Both the position numbers and the translations under genes were made by a program. 13,257 nucleotides of DNA, taken from contig JAAYGO010000244.1 in the NCBI GenBank assembly GCA_012727685.1, forward strand, positions 1 through 13,257. Reading direction: 5' to 3'. The notes below the pieces were generated by a model, which did no database searches, was not told the origin of the DNA, and saw only the letters and a program-made list of their open reading frames with translations. Shown here piece after piece: positions 7,160 to 13,257 of the stretch. Numbering within the stretch: position 1 is the first letter of the stretch; each line of letters opens with the position of its first letter. The DNA is from Bacillota bacterium (GTDB lineage: Bacteria > Bacillota > Dethiobacteria > DTU022).

Positions 7160-8113
7160 ATGAAAAAACTGGTCGCTTTTTCTGCCGGCAGTAAAAATGG
7201 CAATACGGAGACCTTCATCAAGCAAGCCCTGATGGCTGCCGAGGAAATGGGCGTGAATGTGGAACTGATCAGATTGCGCGATATGGTGCTTGAACCATGT
7301 CTTCTTTGTGCAGGGATCTGCGCGGCACAAAATGATCCTAAAAAGTGCATCCATAAAGATGACGGGGTTTTTTTAATCGAAAAATTCCTGGATTCAGATG
7401 GGGTAATTTTCGGTGCTCCGGTTTACTCGCTTACACCACCGAGCATATTTTTTGTTTTTCGCGATCGGGTTTTGGGGCCAAAGATGGATGTAGCGAGTAA
7501 GGAAGTTTTTGGGCGTGAGCCTGACTTTGCGAGAGGACGTTTTAGAGAACGACCTGGAGCGCTGATCAGTGTCGGCGGGGCTCGCACAGCACACTGGGCC
7601 TCTCTGGGATTATGCAATCTTTACACAGCCATATTTTCTGCTCAGGTGAAGATTGTGGATATGATGAACGTGACGCGCGTTGCCCATGCCGGTGCTGCGA
7701 CGGTGAGGGATGACTATATGGAAAGGGCGAGAAGCCTGGGGCGAAATTTAGCGAATGCAATTCTTACCGGCGATTTTTCCTATTGCAAGGAGGCACCCCA
7801 GGGGCTTTGCCCCAGTTGTCATCTCAATGATGTCAAATGGATACTGGACGAGCAAATTGTTGAGTGCCTTGTTTGTGGTATAAGGGGCAAGATCATTGTC
7901 CAAAATGGCATCGTGTCTGTAGAATGGCTTCCTGATGATGAGGAGCAAAACAAGCTGACAGTTAAAGGTAAAATTACTCACCTGAAAGAGATTGTTGACG
8001 AGATGAAAAATTATTATGAGCCGGTTAAAGAGGAGGCACTAGCCCGCCTGGAAAAATTCAAAAACTATAATCGTTGTATTGTGAAGTCACCGACTAAAGA
8101 AGCAAAGAGCTGA
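7160..8113 (+). CDS. Iron-sulfur flavoprotein (NADPH-dependent FMN reductase family) with C-terminal zinc-ribbon-like extension
   Basis: A 317-residue protein. It begins MKKLVAFSAGSKNGNTE, the FMN phosphate-binding loop of the NADPH-dependent FMN reductase / iron-sulfur flavoprotein family. Cys47, Cys50, Cys54 and Cys63 (CX2CX3CX8C) are placed like the [4Fe-4S] ligands of Isf proteins. GVIFGAPVYSLTPP (81-94) is the conserved flavin-side loop. The family normally ends near residue 200; here about 115 residues follow, containing CPSC (217-220) and CLVCG (236-240), a likely zinc ribbon or rubredoxin-like knuckle, and a charged helical tail. Isf proteins transfer electrons from ferredoxin to flavin-linked acceptors. 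The start is chosen at ATG 7160 because the family begins with MKK; an in-frame GTG at 7151 has AAAGGA 7 nt upstream and could be used instead (+3 residues). It lies 113 nt after the EFR1-type gene and converges on the right block. Confidence 0.83.
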   Translation: MKKLVAFSAGSKNGNTETFIKQALMAAEEMGVNVELIRLRDMVLEPCLLCAGICAAQNDPKKCIHKDDGVFLIEKFLDSDGVIFGAPVYSLTPPSIFFVFRDRVLGPKMDVASKEVFGREPDFARGRFRERPGALISVGGARTAHWASLGLCNLYTAIFSAQVKIVDMMNVTRVAHAGAATVRDDYMERARSLGRNLANAILTGDFSYCKEAPQGLCPSCHLNDVKWILDEQIVECLVCGIRGKIIVQNGIVSVEWLPDDEEQNKLTVKGKITHLKEIVDEMKNYYEPVKEEALARLEKFKNYNRCIVKSPTKEAKS

Positions 8114-8289
8114 GCGGAGAAATACTTCAGGAAGTGAACTATGAAGCGTAAACTAAAAAAATGAATTATTATTGGAGATGGGGAAAATTTAGAAGCTAGA
8201 GTTAAAATCCCTATCAAATGAAAGGTTCATACATACCGGGTACCTTAGTTTAATGGATTGTTATTCTGCACGGTAACGTGTAAACTTTG
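8114..8289. other. Non-coding stretch before the intron relic
   Basis: AT-rich DNA between the iron-sulfur flavoprotein stop and domain V of the intron relic. I see no gene. A small hairpin, CACG-GTAA-CGTG (8269-8280), with a GNRA-type loop sits about 10 nt before domain V and could be a shrunken domain IV stem. No 5' intron end and no reverse-transcriptase fragment are recognisable. The 62 bp beyond the relic (8368-8429), up to the glycyl-radical enzyme stop, show nothing further. Confidence 0.5.
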
Positions 8290-8367
8290 GAACCGCCGTA
8301 TACCGAACGGTAGGTACGGTGGTGTGGGAGGTCGGCTACCCAAGTAATGGGTAGCCTCCTACCCGAT
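8290..8367 (+). mobile_element. Group II intron 3'-end relic: domain V and domain VI
   Basis: Domain V: ACCGCCGTA (8292-8300) pairs with TACGGTGGT (8315-8323) with one G-U pair. A two-base bulge GG follows at 8313-8314, and the distal stem TACC/GGTA closes a GAAC loop. This is the layout of the bacterial group II catalytic domain; the bulge is usually CG. Domain VI follows directly: GGCTACCC (8334-8341) pairs with GGGTAGCC (8349-8356). Below it AGG (8329-8331) pairs with CCT (8358-8360) and GGG (8326-8328) with CCC (8362-8364). This leaves A8361 as a single bulged A, the expected branch point, 7th from an intron end at GAT (8367). No intron-encoded protein and no domains I-III are seen, and the gap to the upstream gene is too short for them. 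It is therefore a truncated relic. Sitting between convergent genes, it could act as a terminator. Confidence 0.8.
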
Positions 8368-8429
8368 TGCGTTGTTATGCTTAATATATACATGGAATCA
8401 GTTGCCCCATAAGATCCAAGTGCCCTTTA

Positions 8430-10811
8430 TTAAATATCTTGAAACTCTGTCCTGGCAATGATATCATCTTGCAGTTCCTTGGGCAGGTCGACAAAATACG
8501 CGCTGTATGTAGCTACCCTGACAAGAAGATCCCGATACTGTTCAGGGTATTTTTGAGCTGCTTTTAGTATCTCACCGCTTACGATATTAAACTGGACGAG
8601 GTATCCACCACTTTCAAAGAATGTTCTTAAAAGGGTAACAAATTTTCCCATTTTGATTTCATCCTTGAGAGAATCAGGATGAAACCTCATATTAAGCACG
8701 GAGCCGCCGCTAATTTTGGTAGAATCTAGCTTGGCCACAGAACTCAATGTGGCTGTCGGCCCGCTATTGTTCCTTCCTTGATGGGGAGAGATCCCCCCTT
8801 CGGACAGCGGTTCTCCAGCCCTCCTGCCATCTGGCAGCGCACCTACTGATTTGCCGAATGGCAAATTTGCGGTAACGGAAGAAGCGGCCAGAATAAATTT
8901 TTCCCCGCGAAATCCCTTGTATTGGTTTACTGTAGTTCTGGCATGACCCAGCACATCACCGACAATATTATCAACGTAGTCATCGTTATTTCCGAATTTT
9001 GGAGCCGATTTTAAGAGATGTAGAATTTCTGCATCGCCTTCGCCTTCAAAATTACTGTCAAGAGCTTTGATCAGCCTAGCCATAGTGAATCTTTTCTCTT
9101 CAAAGACCAGTTTTTTTATCGCTGCCAGCGAATCACCGACATTGACAGCTCCACAGAACCAAATTGCCTGGGTCATGTAGGGTGCAACCCCGCCGTCGGT
9201 AACATCAATTCCCTTTTCAATACAACCTTCAAACAGGGTAGACTGGAAAGGAGTGGGGAGATACTCAGCATAGAGTTCCCGGGAGAGAATGATCGGTAGA
9301 ATCATGCGTTTAATCTGGGCTTCAACCTGCTTTTTGTAAGCCTCCCAGATTTCTTCGTATGTGCTGAAATTTCGCGGATCACCAGTTTCAACACCCATTT
9401 GTTGACCGGTTAGCCTGGATACCCCGTTATTCAAAGCCAATTCCAGCATCAGCGGGCCATTAATGAAGTCTCCCCCCATATTGTGGGAACGGGCGGGAAC
9501 TGTAGGTATAAAACACCCGGCAACAATGTAATCGCGCGCATACTGCGCCGGAATACCGTCTACAAGCAACTGCTGGACTGCCGTCTCATCGCCGACAAAT
9601 TTAAATTTTCCTCTTAGTTTTTTGGCGACTTGGCATGCTTTCGACAGAAACAGATCGGGATTGTTCTTGTGAACGCGGATTACTATATCCTCCGAATGCA
9701 GCCCAACATCTGCTTCGGCCTCGAGAAAGAGGTATGACAGTTCGTTTACAGCATCCCTTCCATCACTGTCAATGCCGCCCAAGGTAATGGTGGACAGCAT
9801 GGCATAACCTGGTTGACTTTGGACAAATTCACTGCTGAATGGCATGGTCAACCCGTTTAACTTAATAAAAAAGAGGGCGATTAACTCCCGGGCAAATTCC
9901 CTGGTAATGATGCCTTGTTCGATATCTTTTTTATAAAAAGGATAGAGGTATTGGTCCGGCCTTCCGAAGCTCATGCCTGGCCCCCAGCCTTCAATCATCA
10001 CAACAAGGTAGGCAAACCATAGCGACTGAAGGGCTTCGTAGAAGTTGCGGGCCGGGTTTGCCGGAACCCAATCACAGATTTCTGCTATCCTTTCCAGCTC
10101 TTTCTTTCTCCGGGAATCGGTTTCTTTTTCTGCCTGCCTTGCAGCTAATTCCGCGTATCTTTTGGCAAAACTTATCGTTGCGTCTATCGCAATGGTTGCT
10201 GCTTCTAAAAACTGATATTTCTTCAGTGATTTATAATCTGTAAGATCAAGGCTGGCCAGGGCATGTTCGATTTCCTTTTTAATATCATTCAATCCTTTGG
10301 TTAGCACTTTCTGGTATCCAGGGGCACAATGAGCCAGGTGCATGTTGGTCTTAGGTCCAGAAGAGATGTGCGTCTTTCCTTCAAAACTGCTTATATTTTT
10401 CGGAAGCGCGGCGTAGTACTTATCAAAGAGGCAGTTGTTCTTCCAGTAAGGCAGAAACTCTTTCATCTTGTTCTTTTCTTGCTCTGTTAATGGCTGAAAT
10501 CTATCCCACTCCCTGGTGGATAAGGTTTCCATCTCTTTGAGATACCATTCGTAGTTAACTTCCGGAGTCAGGGTGCCTGCTCGGCGCTTCCCCGTGGCTC
10601 TGCCGACGAGCAGTTCCTCTTGTTCGATACAGATGGTCATCTCTGTTAATATTTTGCGGAGCGCTTTGGCTCTTCGCAAAACCGGGGGTTCGTCTTCAGT
10701 TTCCCTGTATGACTCGGTCATTAAATAAGCCCTTTCGATACAGATTTCAGGTATGCAAAGCATGGTCTCTCTCAGTTGCTCCACTCTCGATCGATTTGCC
10801 CTGGAATCCAT
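8430..10811 (-). CDS. Glycyl-radical-enzyme homologue (PFL/CutC/HPAD superfamily) with Thr at the radical glycine position
   Basis: A 793-residue protein, full length for non-PFL glycyl radical enzymes. The N-terminal PFL-type domain runs from about 5 to 650. The active-site Cys loop is AGCFIP with Cys433; choline lyase, glycerol dehydratase and HPA decarboxylase have GCVE here, so the catalytic Glu is Ile435. The C-terminal radical domain keeps PFGKSVGALPDGRRAGEPLSEG, VQFNIVSGEILKAAQ, YPEQYRDLLVRV and the tail QDDIIARTEF. However, the radical loop reads RVATYSAYF: Thr768 (ACA, + strand 8508-8510 TGT) replaces the glycine of RVxGYSA. Known members cannot make the radical without this Gly. The start is the second ATG (10811), 7 nt from GGAGG; the first ATG abuts that site. 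It is last in the activase-AOR-GRE operon, 30 nt after AOR. The family is certain. Activity may be absent, altered or rescued by another protein; the reaction is unassigned. Confidence 0.9.
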   Translation of the reverse strand: MDSRANRSRVEQLRETMLCIPEICIERAYLMTESYRETEDEPPVLRRAKALRKILTEMTICIEQEELLVGRATGKRRAGTLTPEVNYEWYLKEMETLSTREWDRFQPLTEQEKNKMKEFLPYWKNNCLFDKYYAALPKNISSFEGKTHISSGPKTNMHLAHCAPGYQKVLTKGLNDIKKEIEHALASLDLTDYKSLKKYQFLEAATIAIDATISFAKRYAELAARQAEKETDSRRKKELERIAEICDWVPANPARNFYEALQSLWFAYLVVMIEGWGPGMSFGRPDQYLYPFYKKDIEQGIITREFARELIALFFIKLNGLTMPFSSEFVQSQPGYAMLSTITLGGIDSDGRDAVNELSYLFLEAEADVGLHSEDIVIRVHKNNPDLFLSKACQVAKKLRGKFKFVGDETAVQQLLVDGIPAQYARDYIVAGCFIPTVPARSHNMGGDFINGPLMLELALNNGVSRLTGQQMGVETGDPRNFSTYEEIWEAYKKQVEAQIKRMILPIILSRELYAEYLPTPFQSTLFEGCIEKGIDVTDGGVAPYMTQAIWFCGAVNVGDSLAAIKKLVFEEKRFTMARLIKALDSNFEGEGDAEILHLLKSAPKFGNNDDYVDNIVGDVLGHARTTVNQYKGFRGEKFILAASSVTANLPFGKSVGALPDGRRAGEPLSEGGISPHQGRNNSGPTATLSSVAKLDSTKISGGSVLNMRFHPDSLKDEIKMGKFVTLLRTFFESGGYLVQFNIVSGEILKAAQKYPEQYRDLLVRVATYSAYFVDLPKELQDDIIARTEFQDI

Positions 10812-10817
10812 TTTCAT

Positions 10818-10824
10818 CCCTCCT
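10818..10824 (-). promoter_or_regulatory. Ribosome binding site that decides the glycyl-radical homologue start
   Basis: On the minus strand AGGAGGG directly abuts an ATG at 10817, too close for initiation, and lies 6 nt from the next in-frame ATG at 10811. The latter is therefore the likely start. Confidence 0.7.
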
Positions 10825-10841
10825 GGGAAAATTTAAATAGC

Positions 10842-12686
10842 TTACCTCCAGAGTTCCTGAGCCACATCCAGCAGATTAAGCTCCTCGAGCTTTTTTTTGC
10901 TGGGTTTGGTTGTTTTGAGATCCCAGTCCATAGCAGCAAGATATTCGTTGAAGAGGGTGTCTTGATCAATGGTTATGCCCGCAGTAGGCCCTTCTGTTTT
11001 AGGCGGAATTCCGTAAACCCTTCCTGGAACTTCAAAGTTCAATGGATTTAAGCCTTCTCGCAAATTAAAAGCATGCCGGAGGTTGGCGATGCGCTCCCCG
11101 GTTTTCAGCAGCTCCTCCAGGGTTGTCTCCCAGCCCGTAACCGCGTTGATGAACTGGGTAAAGGTATCAATGCTGGGAAGACACCCGTATACAAAGGCAC
11201 ACATTCCGGTGCAGTTTACGATATGCACGGCATTGCTTCCAATTTTGTGCAATTCGCCTCTTCCGCTAAAAACCCATCTTTCGTAATTGGGTATCAATCC
11301 GGGAGGATGCCTTTCTTCTGAGCCCTGAGTATGGCGGGCCGGCGTGGCGTCGAGCTTGTAAGTGATTGCCAGCTCTGTGGCAAATTTTGGATCGTGCGCT
11401 GGCAGCTCCTGCCCTTGTATGTGCATGGCGTACTTTTCTGAGCCCCTGCCGATTTTTTCTGCTGCGATCTTTACTCCGTCGGCCAGCACGGCACCGAAAC
11501 CTTCCCTTCTGGCGATTTTTTCCGTCATCTCCACAATGGCTTTGTGGTTGCCCCAGGTCATTTCCAGGCCGTCGGTGTCCGCTTTATTGATAAGCCCATT
11601 CTCATAGCATTCGATGGTAAACGCAATGGCCGCTCCGGTCGAGATGGTATCAACCCCATACCGGTTACAGATATGGTTGGCCATGATGATTGATTCCAGG
11701 TTGCTGTTAAGGCAATTGCTTCCAAACATGGAGAGGGTTTCATATTCGGGTCTGTGTGCACCCTCCTCGTATTTGTAATCCCCGGTTCCTTCCCTGGTAA
11801 TTCCTCCACAGGCAATGGGGCATCTGTAACAAGCGTATTTCTTAAGACGATATTTTTTTACATATTCCGGGCCGAGGAGTTCCACATCGGGAAAATCATT
11901 TATAACGCCACCCCAGTTTTTTACGGGTGAATCACCCTCCAGTGCGTGTACCACTGTGAAGGACGCTGTGCCAATATCCTTGAAAAACTCTACCGGTCCA
12001 TTAAACTCTTTAATGCATTTCCTCCTGAGGGCATTTGCTTTTTCCTGATCGGCAAGGGGTACCTTCATGTTACCTTTTACAGCGATGGCTTTAATTTTCT
12101 TCGCGCCCATTACTGCTGCCAAACCAGAACGGGCCGCTGCTCTGCCCTTGTTGTTAATAATGGCCGAAATAAGAGAAAGCTTCTCGCCAGATGGGCCGAT
12201 ACAGGCGACTTCTGTATCTTTGCCCAGTTCGGTTTTAAGTATATCCTCTGTTTCAAAAGTGCTCTTTCCCCAGATATGTGCTGCACTTCTCAACTCTGCT
12301 TTCCCGTTGTTGAGGAAAAGATAAACCGGTTTTTCCGATATGCCTGAAAAAAAGACCCCATCGTAGCCGGAAAATTTCATATGGGGTCCGAAATAGCCGC
12401 CCGCATTGCTATCTCCCCAGCCCCCCGTCAGAGGCGATTTCCCCACCACGGTATATCGCGTTCCCCCGGGTACAGGGGTGCCGGTTAGGGGACCCGTTAG
12501 AATGCCCAGTATATTCTCCGCTCCCAGCGGATCAATGCCTGCTTTCTGTCTATTATAGAGAATTCGGGCTCCGATGCCATAGCCACCGACAAACTGGCGG
12601 CCTATTTCTTCCGGGAGCTCTTCGTCTCTCAATTCGTTTCTGGAGAGATCGACCAGCAAAATCTTGCCCATATAACCCCCAGACAT
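10842..12686 (-). CDS. Aldehyde:ferredoxin oxidoreductase (AOR) family tungstoenzyme
   Basis: A 614-residue protein of normal AOR length. The N-terminal pterin-binding domain (1-210) has GGYGIGARILY, ILTGPLTGTPVPGG, GGWGDSNAGGYFGPHMKFSG and RSGLAAVMGAKKIKAI. The [4Fe-4S] ligands are C286, C289 and C293 (CX2CX3C), with a distal Cys in NCTGMCAF (C492 or C496, the latter placed like the usual ligand before Phe). HIQGQELPAHDPK (422-434) is the second bis-pterin motif. AOR enzymes oxidise aldehydes to acids with ferredoxin as electron acceptor, or work in reverse; some relatives reduce aromatic acids or act on other carbonyls. The start is ATG 12686, with AAAGGAGAT 6 nt upstream; an earlier TTG at 12704 would lie upstream of that site. 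The gene sits between the activase and the glycyl-radical homologue in one operon, so it probably acts on the same aldehyde- or acid-level substrate. The specific aldehyde is unknown. Confidence 0.92.
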   Translation of the reverse strand: MSGGYMGKILLVDLSRNELRDEELPEEIGRQFVGGYGIGARILYNRQKAGIDPLGAENILGILTGPLTGTPVPGGTRYTVVGKSPLTGGWGDSNAGGYFGPHMKFSGYDGVFFSGISEKPVYLFLNNGKAELRSAAHIWGKSTFETEDILKTELGKDTEVACIGPSGEKLSLISAIINNKGRAAARSGLAAVMGAKKIKAIAVKGNMKVPLADQEKANALRRKCIKEFNGPVEFFKDIGTASFTVVHALEGDSPVKNWGGVINDFPDVELLGPEYVKKYRLKKYACYRCPIACGGITREGTGDYKYEEGAHRPEYETLSMFGSNCLNSNLESIIMANHICNRYGVDTISTGAAIAFTIECYENGLINKADTDGLEMTWGNHKAIVEMTEKIARREGFGAVLADGVKIAAEKIGRGSEKYAMHIQGQELPAHDPKFATELAITYKLDATPARHTQGSEERHPPGLIPNYERWVFSGRGELHKIGSNAVHIVNCTGMCAFVYGCLPSIDTFTQFINAVTGWETTLEELLKTGERIANLRHAFNLREGLNPLNFEVPGRVYGIPPKTEGPTAGITIDQDTLFNEYLAAMDWDLKTTKPSKKKLEELNLLDVAQELWR

Positions 12687-12692
12687 TGTATA

Positions 12693-12701
12693 ATCTCCTT
12701 T
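12693..12701 (-). promoter_or_regulatory. Ribosome binding site that fixes the AOR start
   Basis: On the minus strand AAAGGAGAT is followed by 6 nt and then the ATG at 12686 (the MSGGYMGK start typical of the family). Confidence 0.75.
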
Positions 12702-12723
12702 CAACCTAATTTCAGCTTGACAT

Positions 12724-12740
12724 AAAGCGCTTAGCGCTTT
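12724..12740. repeat. Perfect 8-bp dyad in the activase-AOR gap
   Basis: AAAGCGCT (12724-12731) and AGCGCTTT (12733-12740) form a perfect inverted repeat around one base. It lies in the 70-nt gap between the activase stop and the AOR start. A one-base centre fits a protein-bound operator better than a terminator, although the RNA could fold with a 5-nt loop. No T-tract follows on the minus strand. Confidence 0.45.
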
Positions 12741-12756
12741 GCCGGTAATAGGCCGT

Positions 12757-13257
12757 CTAACCGCCTAATTGGGTTTTCAAACCATAGCGCTCAAAGATGT
12801 TTTTAATATCTTCTAACTGCTTCTCGGTCAGCGGTTGAGCATTTAGTTTGCATTCCTTGCCGAGTTGTTGGTACTTCACCTTTCCGTACTCGTGATATCC
12901 TATGAGGTCAACCCTTTCGATCGAACTGCGCTTGGAAAGAAACTCGGCGGTCGCCTGTATGTTATCGGCCGAATCCGTATGCCCTGGTATTACCGGGATC
13001 CTGATGATGATTGCTTTTCCTAGGCTGTCGAGGGTTTTCAGATTTTGCAAAATTGGTTTGTTCGATACACCAGTATTGTTACGATGCAACCTGTCATCTA
13101 GCCCTTTTAAATCAAACAACAGCAGGTCCGCTTCCTTTAGAATTCTAAGCCCTTTTTCTGTCAAGGTATAACCGCAGGTGTCCATGGCAATGTGCAGGTA
13201 ATTTTCCTTACATTTTTGAAGCAGCGCGTAGGTAAAATCGGGCTGGAAGGTTGGTTC
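12757..13257 (-). CDS. Glycyl-radical enzyme activating protein (radical SAM), C-terminal 166 residues
   Basis: The minus-strand frame is open from the right edge of the window to the TAG at 12757-12759. The gene is therefore cut at its 5' side, and the ATG at 13185 is internal. The visible part starts EPTFQPDF, the end of the GGEP motif of radical SAM activases. It continues MDTCGY, LLLFDLKGLDD, NTGVSNKPILQNL, IIIRIPVIPGHTD, then VDLIGYHEYGKVKYQQLGKE and a C-terminal helix. This is the C-terminal half of GRE activases, the YjjW/HpdA/CutD-like group. The SAM-cluster CX3CX2C and any extra ferredoxin-type clusters lie outside the window. Activases abstract a hydrogen from the radical glycine of their partner with a 5'-deoxyadenosyl radical. 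The partner encoded two genes downstream lacks that glycine, so either the activase serves another enzyme or the pair works differently. Confidence 0.9.
   Translation of the reverse strand, partial: EPTFQPDFTYALLQKCKENYLHIAMDTCGYTLTEKGLRILKEADLLLFDLKGLDDRLHRNNTGVSNKPILQNLKTLDSLGKAIIIRIPVIPGHTDSADNIQATAEFLSKRSSIERVDLIGYHEYGKVKYQQLGKECKLNAQPLTEKQLEDIKNIFERYGLKTQLGG

Noticed and set aside
8114..8289. Search for the 5' part of the group II intron or a reverse-transcriptase remnant.
   Set aside because: No GTGYG-type 5' end or reverse-transcriptase motif is visible, and the space is too short for domains I-III.
8326..8364. Stem-loop in the convergent gap read first as an ordinary intrinsic terminator.
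   Set aside because: There is no T-tract, and together with the adjacent domain V fold and the bulged A it fits group II intron domain VI better.
11946..12347. Plus-strand frame of 133 codons.
   Set aside because: It lies inside the AOR gene on the opposite strand; composition and context fit a shadow frame.
12757..13185. The activase as a complete 142-residue gene starting at ATG 13185.
   Set aside because: The frame continues to the window edge and encodes the GGEP motif region upstream of that Met, so it is the C-terminal part of a larger gene.
1..13257. CRISPR arrays, tRNA or rRNA genes, insertion sequences.
   Set aside because: No regularly spaced repeats, tRNA-like cloverleaf, rRNA sequence or transposase was recognised.

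Overview
The window looks like a chromosomal segment of a strictly anaerobic, spore-former-type Firmicute (Peptococcaceae / Desulfotomaculum-like). This is an inference from strong GGAGG ribosome sites, moderate GC, and gene content dominated by oxygen-sensitive chemistry: corrinoid methyl transfer, ferredoxin/flavodoxin proteins, a tungsten-type aldehyde ferredoxin oxidoreductase and a glycyl-radical enzyme with its activase. No taxonomic marker gene is present.

Left block (1-5873, + strand). A co-directional run: the C-terminus of a fumarate-reductase-type flavoprotein, a CocE/NonD (S15) hydrolase, a two-domain UGSC-family protein, a B12-binding corrinoid protein, and a uroporphyrinogen-decarboxylase-fold protein of the corrinoid methyltransferase type. 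The last two are 6 nt apart and form a likely methyl-transfer pair. The set suggests catabolism of a small organic substrate (hydrolysis, flavin redox step, corrinoid-dependent C1 transfer); the substrate cannot be read from the sequence. A perfect 10-bp hairpin closes the block.

Middle block (6108-8113, + strand). An EFR1-type flavodoxin/2x[4Fe-4S] fusion with its own plausible sigma-70 promoter, followed by an iron-sulfur flavoprotein carrying an extra C-terminal zinc-ribbon-like CxxC pair. Both are low-potential electron carriers and could serve either neighbouring block, for example in corrinoid reactivation or ferredoxin supply.

Convergent gap (8114-8429). It holds a well-folded relic of the 3' end of a group II intron (domain V, and domain VI with a bulged branch-point A), with no reverse transcriptase.

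Right block (13257-8430, - strand). In transcription order: glycyl-radical activase (cut by the window edge), AOR-family oxidoreductase, glycyl-radical enzyme. The most striking observation is that the glycyl-radical enzyme has threonine where the radical-bearing glycine should be (RVATYSA instead of RVxGYSA). It otherwise keeps the whole C-terminal radical-loop context, the active-site Cys and an adjacent activase. It also lacks the Glu that follows the Cys in GCVE-type eliminases and decarboxylases. In the left block the UGSC protein has Ala at the Sec/Cys position, and the methyltransferase-like protein lacks cysteines usual at two metal-site positions. Three protein families in one window therefore show altered signature residues.
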